NCBI GenBank assembly: GCA_948688495.1
Contig: CAPQSW010000017.1
Location: 49,525 to 60,958, forward strand
DNA: 11,434 bases
Origin: an uncultured Lachnospiraceae bacterium
GTDB lineage: Bacteria > Bacillota > Clostridia > Lachnospirales > Lachnospiraceae
Direction of reading: 5' to 3'
The translations under genes were made by a program, and so were the position numbers. Below are positions 1-6,126 of this stretch, in pieces. The notes under the pieces were generated by a model. That model searched no databases and was not told the origin of the DNA. It saw only the letters and a program-made list of their open reading frames with translations. Each line of letters begins with the position of its first letter. The stretch's first letter is position 1.

Positions 1-1005
1 ATTTTCCGGCTCGGGTATCTGCGCGTCCTCCGCAATCAGCGAGAAAATACGTTCCGCACAGGCAAGGGCATTCTGCAGTTCTGTCACCACGCCGGAAATC
101 TCATTAAAGGGTTTCGTATATTGGTTCGCATAGCTAAGAAAGCAGGAGAGCTGCCCAACGGTAAGCACGCCCTGCCCGGACATGGCAAGAAACGCTCCCA
201 CAAGCGCCACCCCGGTATACACCAGACTATTTACAAAGCGCGTCCCCGGATTCGTCAATGAGGAAAAAAAGGTTGCACGCAAAGACGCTTTTTCAAGCCT
301 TGCGTTAATTTCATCAAACTTCTCCATCACATCCTGTTCCTTGGAAAATGCCTGCACAACCTTCTGGTTCTCAATCATTTCATTAATCAGTGACGTCTGC
401 TCTCCACGAGTCGTAGATTGAAGCATAAACATGGAAAACGTCCGTCTCGCAATAAAACTTGCCACAAACAGGGATACCGGCGTTACCAATACCACCACCA
501 ATGTAATCTTTACATTGATGCTTAACATAAACAACAGTGTCCCAAAAATCGTAACCACACCGGTAAATAACTGTGAAAAGCCCATCAAAAGTCCGTCCGC
601 AAACTGATCCACATCTGCAATCACGCGGCTTACCAACTCCCCATGAGAATGGGAATCAATGAACCTAAGGGGCAGAATTTGAAGTTTCGCAAACGCCTCC
701 CGGCGGACATCCTGAACCACTTCATAAGTAACTTTGTTATTACAGACATTCATCAGCCATTGCGCAACTGCTGTCAGAACAATGATAATCCCCATTTTTA
801 AGAGCAGTTTTACAATCACTGAAAACTCAACCTGCCCCGGAGCCAGAATATGATCGATAACCCTTCCGGTAAGTACTGGAAAATACAGTGTAGACGCCAC
901 CGTCACGACTGCAAAAATCAGGGACAGTACCAGAAAAACCCGGTAAGATTTTATATAATTTAAAACTTTTTTTAGTGTAACAAGCTGGCTCTTTTTCTTT
1001 TCCAT
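1..1005 (-). CDS. ABC exporter half-transporter, second subunit of a heterodimer (3' part beyond window)
   Basis: The reading frame opens at the ATG at 1005 and stays open for 335 codons to the left edge, so the C-terminal part is missing. An AGGAGG site (1011-1016) sits five bases before the start. The translated part begins MEKKKSQLVTLKKVLNYIKS and is a type-I ABC exporter membrane domain: hydrophobic helices at about residues 22-45, 74-88, 152-190 and 266-282, and conserved features such as the VVQDVRREAF segment (about 96-105), GELVSRVIADVDQF (about 122-135) and INEMIENQKVVQAFSKEQ (about 211-228), as in MsbA/LmrA-like half-transporters. The nucleotide-binding domain lies beyond the window and cannot be judged. 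It follows the other half-transporter gene by 25 bp in the same direction, so the two are probably co-translated partners. Substrate unknown: multidrug, lipid or peptide export are all possible. Confidence 0.93.
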   Translation of the reverse strand, partial: MEKKKSQLVTLKKVLNYIKSYRVFLVLSLIFAVVTVASTLYFPVLTGRVIDHILAPGQVEFSVIVKLLLKMGIIIVLTAVAQWLMNVCNNKVTYEVVQDVRREAFAKLQILPLRFIDSHSHGELVSRVIADVDQFADGLLMGFSQLFTGVVTIFGTLLFMLSINVKITLVVVLVTPVSLFVASFIARRTFSMFMLQSTTRGEQTSLINEMIENQKVVQAFSKEQDVMEKFDEINARLEKASLRATFFSSLTNPGTRFVNSLVYTGVALVGAFLAMSGQGVLTVGQLSCFLSYANQYTKPFNEISGVVTELQNALACAERIFSLIAEDAQIPEPEN

Positions 1006-1030
1006 GTTAACCTCCTGCTGTGTATTTCCA

Positions 1031-2770
1031 TTATAAGCCTTTCGCTGGCTGCTGCTTCTTATACTGGGAATCGTAGATTTCCCGGTAGACACTGCAGTTT
1101 TCTAACAGTTGTTCGTGGCTTCCCATCCCTGCAACCATCCCATCCTCCAAGACAATAATCTTATCTGCATGCTGGATAGAGGATGTACGCTGCGATACAA
1201 TAAATACGGTAGGATTCTCTTTCATCTGGCGAATCGCCTTTTGCAGCCTCGCATCCGTAGCATAATCCAAAGCCGAAGCACTATCGTCTAAAATCAAAAT
1301 CTTGGGCTTACGCACCAGTGCACGGGCAATGGTAAGCCTCTGCTTCTGGCCGCCGGAAAAATTCTTCCCACCTTGCTCTACGAAGGCATCGAGGCCCCCC
1401 TCCTTTTTTTCCACAACTTCCTTTGCCTGCGCTGTCTCCAATGCCTCGTAAAGTTCTTCGTCCGTGGCGTCTGCTCTGCCCCAACATAAGTTTTCACGGA
1501 TTGTGCCCTGAAACAGCGCCGCTTTTTGCATGACAATCCCAACTTTCCCGCGCAGTTCTTCAAGCGGATAATCCCTGACGTCTTTCCCATCTACCAGAAT
1601 TTCACCCCGGGTAACATCATAAAATCTTGGAATGAGATGGACCAGAGAAGTCTTTCCAGAGCCAGTGCCGCCGATCACACCAACCGTTTCCCCCTTTTTT
1701 ATCGAAAAACTAATATCCGACAAACTCTCCGCTCCGGCGCCCTGATACGTAAGCCCTACTCCGGAAAATTCTACCATAATATCATTAGAGGCTGCCGCGG
1801 GCACGCCGGAACCTTTCACCGGCATGCTGCTTTCCACTTCCAAGATGGCAGAGACACGTCTTGCGCAGGCAACCGCCTTAGTAATCGTGATAATCAGGTT
1901 GGCAAGCTTAATCAGTTCCACCAATATCTGCGACATATAATTTACAAGCGCCACCACTTCCCCCTGGGTAAGTTTCCCCAAGTCAACCTGGACCGCGCCC
2001 GTATAGAGGAGAACAATCGTCGCTGCATTGATAATCACATAGGTTACTGGATTTAAAAATGCACTTATTTTTCCAACATGGGTCTGCATTGAGGTCAGAT
2101 TATGAAGTCCTTCCTCAAATCGGATTTTTTCTTCCTCCTCTTTATGGAAGGCGCGGATTACCCTGACCCCAGTAAGATTCTCCCGGGTAACTCCCAGAAC
2201 CTTATCCAGCCGTTCCTGTACTTTACGGTACAATGGAATACTGACAGCCATTACGCCAAATACAACCAACGACAGCAGCGGGATCGTCGCCACAAAAATC
2301 AATGCAGCCTTAACATCAATGGTAAATGCCATTACCATTGCACCCAGCACGATAAATGGGGAACGCAAAAAAAGCCTGAGAACCATATTGACCCCGGACT
2401 GCACCTGATTAATATCACTCGTCATGCGGGTGATCAACGTGGCCGTTCCCGCTTTATCAAGCTCAGAAAATGAAAAACCCTGGATATGTGAAAAAAGCGC
2501 ATGACGGACTTTTGTCCCAAATCCTGCCGCAGCTTTTGCTGCAAAATATTGCGCCGTCACAGAAGAAGCCAAGCCTAACAGCCCCAACACCACCATAAAA
2601 AGGCACATGCGTGCAATATAGCCGCCATCTCCATTTGCAATTCCCACGTCAATAATGGCAGATACAACCAACGGCACAATCAGCTCAAATGACGCTTCCA
2701 GCATTTTAAACAGAGGCGCCAGTATGCATTCTTTTTTATAATTTTTCAGATAAATAAATAATTTTTTCAT
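1031..2770 (-). CDS. ABC exporter half-transporter with degenerate ATPase site, first subunit of a heterodimer
   Basis: This 579-residue protein is a full-length half-transporter: a six-helix membrane domain (about residues 15-300) followed by a nucleotide-binding domain (about 330-570). Visible motifs are the A-loop Tyr342, Walker A GGTGSGKT (367-374), Q-loop Gln415, signature FSGGQ (471-475), Walker B ILILDD (491-496) and D-loop SALD (499-502). Two catalytic positions are altered: Asp496 stands where the catalytic Glu normally is, and Gln527 (VSQRTSS) replaces the switch-loop His. The same pair of substitutions is known from the degenerate subunit of heterodimeric exporters such as TM287/288, so this protein should bind ATP but hydrolyse poorly at its own site and need the partner encoded just downstream. 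Start ATG at 2770 has an AAAGGA-type site at 2778-2783. The 57-bp gap upstream allows readthrough from the Gx-family gene. Substrate unknown. Confidence 0.96.
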   Translation of the reverse strand: MKKLFIYLKNYKKECILAPLFKMLEASFELIVPLVVSAIIDVGIANGDGGYIARMCLFMVVLGLLGLASSVTAQYFAAKAAAGFGTKVRHALFSHIQGFSFSELDKAGTATLITRMTSDINQVQSGVNMVLRLFLRSPFIVLGAMVMAFTIDVKAALIFVATIPLLSLVVFGVMAVSIPLYRKVQERLDKVLGVTRENLTGVRVIRAFHKEEEEKIRFEEGLHNLTSMQTHVGKISAFLNPVTYVIINAATIVLLYTGAVQVDLGKLTQGEVVALVNYMSQILVELIKLANLIITITKAVACARRVSAILEVESSMPVKGSGVPAAASNDIMVEFSGVGLTYQGAGAESLSDISFSIKKGETVGVIGGTGSGKTSLVHLIPRFYDVTRGEILVDGKDVRDYPLEELRGKVGIVMQKAALFQGTIRENLCWGRADATDEELYEALETAQAKEVVEKKEGGLDAFVEQGGKNFSGGQKQRLTIARALVRKPKILILDDSASALDYATDARLQKAIRQMKENPTVFIVSQRTSSIQHADKIIVLEDGMVAGMGSHEQLLENCSVYREIYDSQYKKQQPAKGL

Positions 2771-2827
2771 AGAGGATTCCTTTGCTTCTTTGTACTATAT
2801 ATTCTTTAATCCATTCTCTTTTCTTAT

Positions 2828-3337
2828 TCACAAATCTATATCTTCTATTTTAATTGCTTTTATCAAATTACGAATTAATATTGATGACAAAATACCAATT
2901 AACACGCCTGCAATTGTTCCTGACAGAATCAACACCGGAAGATAATACAACAAACCTGCCGTCTCAACAACTAAAACAGCCACTCCAATCTGTCCGATAT
3001 TATGGAAAACCCCTCCAAGGATGCTGACTCCTGTAACTGAAAATAGCTTGCTTTTTTTCGCCAAAATCATTATAGCAAGACTTAACATCCCCCCTGCAAG
3101 GCTGTAAATCATACTCGCAGGATTTCCAAACGTCAAACCTGCGAGCAGTATCCTTACTGCTGACAAGGTAAATGCCCATCTCATATTTATCGTATATAAT
3201 GCCACAATTATCACCAGATTTGCCAGACCCAGCTTCACGCCTGGCACACCCAGGTTGATGGGAAGCAGATATTCAATATAAGAAAACACAAACGCTAAGG
3301 CAGTAAGCATTCCCAGATAAGCCGTCTTCTTCGCCAT
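2828..3337 (-). CDS. Gx transporter / heptaprenyl diphosphate synthase component I family membrane protein (EetB-like)
   Basis: A 169-residue, very hydrophobic protein with about five to six membrane helices. It matches by pattern the family named heptaprenyl diphosphate synthase component I, now often called Gx transporter family: N-terminal AYLGMLTALAFVFSYIEYLL, then PGVKLGLANL (about 32-41), a RILLAGLTFGNP segment (about 62-73) and GGVFHNIGQI (about 107-116). These resemble ECF-transporter S-components, suggesting small-molecule binding or transport, but the function is not settled. I place the start at ATG 3337 rather than the in-frame ATG at 3349, because GGAGGA (3342-3347) lies four bases before 3337 and overlaps the earlier ATG. 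It follows the NusG-domain-II gene by 35 bp. The relative in the Listeria extracellular electron transfer locus is EetB (from memory). A partner prenyl synthase gene, often found beside this family, is absent here. Confidence 0.88.
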   Translation of the reverse strand: MAKKTAYLGMLTALAFVFSYIEYLLPINLGVPGVKLGLANLVIIVALYTINMRWAFTLSAVRILLAGLTFGNPASMIYSLAGGMLSLAIMILAKKSKLFSVTGVSILGGVFHNIGQIGVAVLVVETAGLLYYLPVLILSGTIAGVLIGILSSILIRNLIKAIKIEDIDL

Positions 3338-3341
3338 GCTA

Positions 3342-3347
3342 TCCTCC
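3342..3347 (-). promoter_or_regulatory. Ribosome binding site deciding the start of the Gx-family gene
   Basis: GGAGGA on the minus strand, four bases before ATG 3337. Because it overlaps the upstream in-frame ATG (3347-3349), it cannot serve that one. The shorter 169-residue product, beginning MAKKTAYLG, is therefore preferred. Confidence 0.7.
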
Positions 3348-3372
3348 ATTCAAGGTACCTTTCGACACCTTT

Positions 3373-3744
3373 TTATCTTGTACTTGCATCAATTCCTGCC
3401 TCTTCACTATTTTCAATCTCCACAGCCATTTTGTTGGGAAGACATATGAGGCTTTCTCCCTGTTTGCTGACTGCACGGTGATTCACACATATTTTATCTG
3501 GACAGGAAGCCTCTGTGATATCCGCCTTTCCATCCCGAATCTGCAGGATATTATAGCTGTTCCCCTGGCGAATCTCAACTGCTGTGTCCTCCGAAAGCGG
3601 ATACCTGCCCTGTTCTTCCCCATTCAAATAGACAACTGCCTCCGGCTCTCTGGTACTCACGGCAGAATACAGGGATACCGCGCCAAACGCGGCAAGTGCA
3701 ATTACAACAATTGCCGCCAGCAAAATAAAATCATTCCTCTTCAT
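3373..3744 (-). CDS. NusG domain II-containing extracytosolic protein (EetA-like)
   Basis: A 123-residue protein with one N-terminal membrane anchor (about residues 6-29) and a small domain placed outside the membrane. The domain matches the NusG domain II family: YLNGEEQGRYPLSED (about 39-53), a short beta-rich stretch, then the hallmark ASCPDKICVNHRAVSKQGES followed by LICLPNKMAVEI (79-110). It is not the transcription factor NusG: it has no NGN or KOW domain. Three cysteines (81, 86, 101) lie in the conserved part. The start at 3744 overlaps the end of apbE by 14 bp and has only a weak binding site, which points to translational coupling with apbE. The similar Listeria protein EetA, in the extracellular electron transfer locus, is thought to help move electrons to or across the membrane. 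A redox or flavin-related role here is inferred from that and from the neighbours. Confidence 0.88.
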   Translation of the reverse strand: MKRNDFILLAAIVVIALAAFGAVSLYSAVSTREPEAVVYLNGEEQGRYPLSEDTAVEIRQGNSYNILQIRDGKADITEASCPDKICVNHRAVSKQGESLICLPNKMAVEIENSEEAGIDASTR

Positions 3745-4786
3745 TCACTCTAAATCCGCTGGAATAACGGATTTCTCCATCCTTTCCTATCCACATTGCC
3801 TCCACATCTTCCATCTCCTCCACCAGCGACAAGCCCGATTCATAATCCATATTAAACAGCGCAGTGGAAAGTGCATCTGCAATGCCTGAATCTGCCGCCT
3901 GCACAGAAACAGATGAAAAATACTTTGGCGGCATGCTGCTGTCCGGGTCAATAATATGGCAGTAACGCACATTATCAACTTCATAATACCTCTGATAATC
4001 TCCACTGGTAACAAGACATCCATCCACAAGGTCCACCGTGGCAATGTATGGGACTTCATCATCAAAATTGGGATTCTCCACCGCAACAGTCCATGGCCTC
4101 CCATCCGCTTTCCCTCCTACGGCACATACATTCCCCCCCACCGAAATCAGTACATGATCCATGCCAATTTCCTTTGCATACATTGCAAGTTTCTGAACTG
4201 CATAGCCTTTACCAATACCTCCTGCATCCAAAGACATCTCTGCATCTGCAAGACGAACAGTTGACCATTCCTCATCCAAAATCACATCCTCAATGTCTGT
4301 ATGCCTTGCGCGCCGTTCAAGTTCTTCTTCTGGCGGAAGTTTTGCCTTTTGCGGTTCCCTCAACCCATCTTCACGGTATTCATGCCACAGGGACAGTACA
4401 CTGCCATATGCGATGTTAAGCTTCCCTTTGGTCCTACCATACATTTCTTTCCCAAGCTTCAACAAATTAAGGATTTCCTCGTCCACTTTCACGGAATCCG
4501 TACCAGCAGCGTCATTGACCGTCTTAATATTGTTCCTGCCATCATACGTATGGTAAATATCGTAAAGCTGGTGATAGTAAACGAGTTTTTTATGAAGCAG
4601 GTCCATCTTCTCTGAAAATTCCTCCTGGTTTTTGGCATATCCGGTAATCGTCGTCACCGTGTCGAAACAGTCATAAAACTGCCCCTCATACCGCACCGGA
4701 CCATGATTCCCGTATTGTATGCAGGCAAAGCCTGCAAGAGCAAAAACCACTACCGCAAGAATCCCTGCCTGACACAATTTTTTCAT
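3731..4786 (-). CDS. apbE: FAD:protein FMN transferase (ApbE/FmnB family)
   Basis: This enzyme cleaves FAD and attaches the FMN part covalently to a Thr or Ser of a target protein outside the membrane. The 351 residues start with a signal segment (1-21) ending LAGFAC. Cys22 fits a permissive lipobox, so it is probably a lipoprotein, or else anchored by its signal. Family motifs are clear: FDTVTT (41-46), LNIAYGSVLSLW (123-134), DAGGIGKGYA (187-196), ISVGGNV (214-220), VAVENPN (234-240), SGDYQRYY (261-268), HIIDP (277-281) and ADALSTALF (303-311), with Asp304 and Thr308 at the magnesium-binding positions. The usual TG after HIIDP is SS here, a variation I believe is common in clostridial members. 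The binding site is a GGAAAGGA run (4793-4800). Translation overlaps the next gene by 14 bp. The flavin-accepting partner is not in the window. Confidence 0.95.
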   Translation of the reverse strand: MKKLCQAGILAVVVFALAGFACIQYGNHGPVRYEGQFYDCFDTVTTITGYAKNQEEFSEKMDLLHKKLVYYHQLYDIYHTYDGRNNIKTVNDAAGTDSVKVDEEILNLLKLGKEMYGRTKGKLNIAYGSVLSLWHEYREDGLREPQKAKLPPEEELERRARHTDIEDVILDEEWSTVRLADAEMSLDAGGIGKGYAVQKLAMYAKEIGMDHVLISVGGNVCAVGGKADGRPWTVAVENPNFDDEVPYIATVDLVDGCLVTSGDYQRYYEVDNVRYCHIIDPDSSMPPKYFSSVSVQAADSGIADALSTALFNMDYESGLSLVEEMEDVEAMWIGKDGEIRYSSGFRVNEEE

Positions 4787-4815
4787 CCTTTTTCCTTTCC
4801 TGCAGCATATAATAT

Positions 4816-4857
4816 AGAGGGTATGGAAACGATAGTCCTCCGTCTCACATACCCTCT
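4816..4857 (-). other. Long hairpin between the PrsA-like gene and apbE
   Basis: The arms AGAGGGTATG (4848-4857 read on the minus strand) and CATACCCTCT (4816-4825) are exact inverse complements. They continue inwards as GAGACG (4841-4846) and CGTTTC (4826-4831), with one G-U pair and one bulged base at 4847, leaving a nine-base loop. In the transcript this makes a stem of about 16 pairs, starting 16 bases after the PrsA-like stop codon and ending 29 bases before the apbE start. The following bases are ATATTATATG, not a run of T, so it is not a classical rho-independent terminator. A weak terminator, a processing site or an mRNA-stabilising stem are all possible. Confidence 0.75.
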
Positions 4858-4873
4858 CCTAACTTTTCCTATC

Positions 4874-6067
4874 CTATTTTTCCGCCTCATCAGGGGCGTC
4901 CTCATCCTCTGCTTCCTTCGAGGTATCCTCTGCTTCTGCTCCGTCGGAACTATCCTCTGCTTCTGCTCCATCAGCGCTGTCTTCCGTCTCATCCGCTGCT
5001 TCTGCTCCATCAGCGCTGTCTTCCGTCTCATCCGCTGCTTCTTCCGTCTCTGTCACTTTAATAGAGAATAGCTTGTCGAACTTAACCTTTGCCCATTCTT
5101 CCTCATTCAGCACATATTCCGATTTTTCTTTATATCCATCACAGATTTCCGTGTAATGATCACTCTTGCGGTCCGTAACAATGGATTTTTTCTTAGTTTC
5201 TGTAGCTTCCTTATCAAAAGTACTGTCCATACGCACTACATAGTAGTTGTCATCCGTAGTAATTACTTCGCTGATTTCGCCTTCTTTTAGCTTGTTTGCC
5301 GCCTCGATTACGGACTCATCCAGGGTACTGCTCTCATCATTTTCTCCGAAGGAGGCATTAGATACCGTGTACCCAGCCGTCTCTGCTGCTGACTTAAAAT
5401 CATCGGATGCGGAATCTTTAAATGCCTCAACCTGCTGCTTAATGGATGCCTTTTCTTCCTCCGTATAGTCTACCGTCTTGCCATCCTCATCTGTAGTAGA
5501 TTTGCACCCTACCTGTACATAACTGATCGTCTTCTGCGCTGCCTCCTCATCCGTTACATTCGTATCTACCTCAGCATAAATTGCATCCCGCATTTTTGTC
5601 TGGATTGTAGAAAGCCGCAGCATTTCCTTCACATACTCCTTCGTTGCCCCCAGCTGTTTGATTGCCTTTCTGGAGTTATCTTTCATAAATTTGTCAGCAG
5701 CTTCATCCATTGCTGACAATTCTGCATCCGTAATCTCCACCTTATAATCTGACATATGTTTTTCTAATAAGTAATATTCCTCGATGTCGTCAGAAACGTT
5801 ATTTTTTACAGAAGTCTCTGTATTTGTACCTTCATTAAACAAATCCTGGCTCCACATATCCTGCTGCTCGCCAAACATTGAGGAAAATTGTCCGTCGTAA
5901 ATTGCCTGCTGGTATTTTGCCATAAAATTCATAAAACCAAGGGAGATTTCCTCCCCATCCAATGTTGCACCAGCCTTATTTGCATCAATACTATTCCCGC
6001 ATCCAGTCAATGCGGATACTCCTAATACCGCTGCCAAAAGCAACGGCAGTAATCTTCTCGCCTTCAT
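4874..6067 (-). CDS. PrsA/SurA-like extracytosolic foldase lipoprotein with acidic repeat tail
   Basis: Probably a membrane-tethered chaperone for secreted proteins. From ATG 6067 it has 397 residues: a lipoprotein signal with lipobox LTGC (Cys23), a SurA-N-like helical region (about 30-170), a divergent parvulin-like region (about 180-283, with LKEGEISEVITTDDNYYVVRM typical of the end of that fold), a helical segment to about 338, and a Glu/Asp/Ala-rich tail (about 341-397). The usual parvulin catalytic His motif is not recognisable, so isomerase activity is doubtful. The tail holds two identical 13-residue units (AADETEDSADGAE) and two shorter, related ones. An earlier in-frame ATG at 6115 would add 16 charged residues before the signal peptide. 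The AGGAGG site just before 6067 argues against it. It follows mfd by 59 bp, an order often seen in Clostridia. Confidence 0.88.
   Translation of the reverse strand: MKARRLLPLLLAAVLGVSALTGCGNSIDANKAGATLDGEEISLGFMNFMAKYQQAIYDGQFSSMFGEQQDMWSQDLFNEGTNTETSVKNNVSDDIEEYYLLEKHMSDYKVEITDAELSAMDEAADKFMKDNSRKAIKQLGATKEYVKEMLRLSTIQTKMRDAIYAEVDTNVTDEEAAQKTISYVQVGCKSTTDEDGKTVDYTEEEKASIKQQVEAFKDSASDDFKSAAETAGYTVSNASFGENDESSTLDESVIEAANKLKEGEISEVITTDDNYYVVRMDSTFDKEATETKKKSIVTDRKSDHYTEICDGYKEKSEYVLNEEEWAKVKFDKLFSIKVTETEEAADETEDSADGAEAADETEDSADGAEAEDSSDGAEAEDTSKEAEDEDAPDEAEK
4957..5034. repeat. Exact tandem duplication of a 39-bp unit inside the PrsA-like gene
   Basis: Positions 4957-4995 and 4996-5034 are identical over 39 bases (plus strand starts CTGCTTCTGCTCCATCAG). 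The unit is a multiple of three and encodes the 13-residue AADETEDSADGAE, keeping the frame. Partial copies flank it: CTGCTTCT then TCCGTCTC at 5035-5050, and ATCCTCTGCTTCTGCTCC at 4925-4942 and 4952-4969. It looks like recent slippage or unequal recombination in a low-complexity acidic tail. Confidence 0.95.
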
Positions 6068-6072
6068 AATAT

Positions 6073-6078
6073 CCTCCT
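6073..6078 (-). promoter_or_regulatory. Ribosome binding site deciding the start of the PrsA-like gene
   Basis: AGGAGG on the minus strand, five bases before ATG 6067. It supports the start that puts the lipoprotein signal peptide at the very N-terminus, instead of the in-frame ATG at 6115. Confidence 0.8.
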
Positions 6079-6126
6079 GTGTATCTCTTATATTTCCACG
6101 GCTTTTCCGCGGCACATTTAATAGTA

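Noticed and set aside
1526..2473. Plus-strand open frames of 123-176 codons opposite the ABC transporter gene.
   Set aside because: The minus-strand protein shows every ABC exporter motif over this stretch. The plus-strand products match nothing and have no convincing binding sites.
3373..3744. Annotation of the NusG-domain-II protein as transcription factor NusG.
   Set aside because: It has an N-terminal membrane helix, only 123 residues and no NGN or KOW domains, so it acts outside the cytoplasm.
4783..5031. An 82-codon minus-strand frame with MRRKTALMEQKQR repeats.
   Set aside because: It is the 39-bp repeat of the PrsA-like gene read in another frame. The acidic frame joins directly to a full lipoprotein, so the basic frame is an artefact.
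6081..6105. Small stem CCGCGG-AAAAG-CCGTGG between mfd and the PrsA-like gene, considered as a terminator.
   Set aside because: Only six pairs with one wobble, and followed by AAATATAAG instead of a T-run. Too weak to call a terminator.
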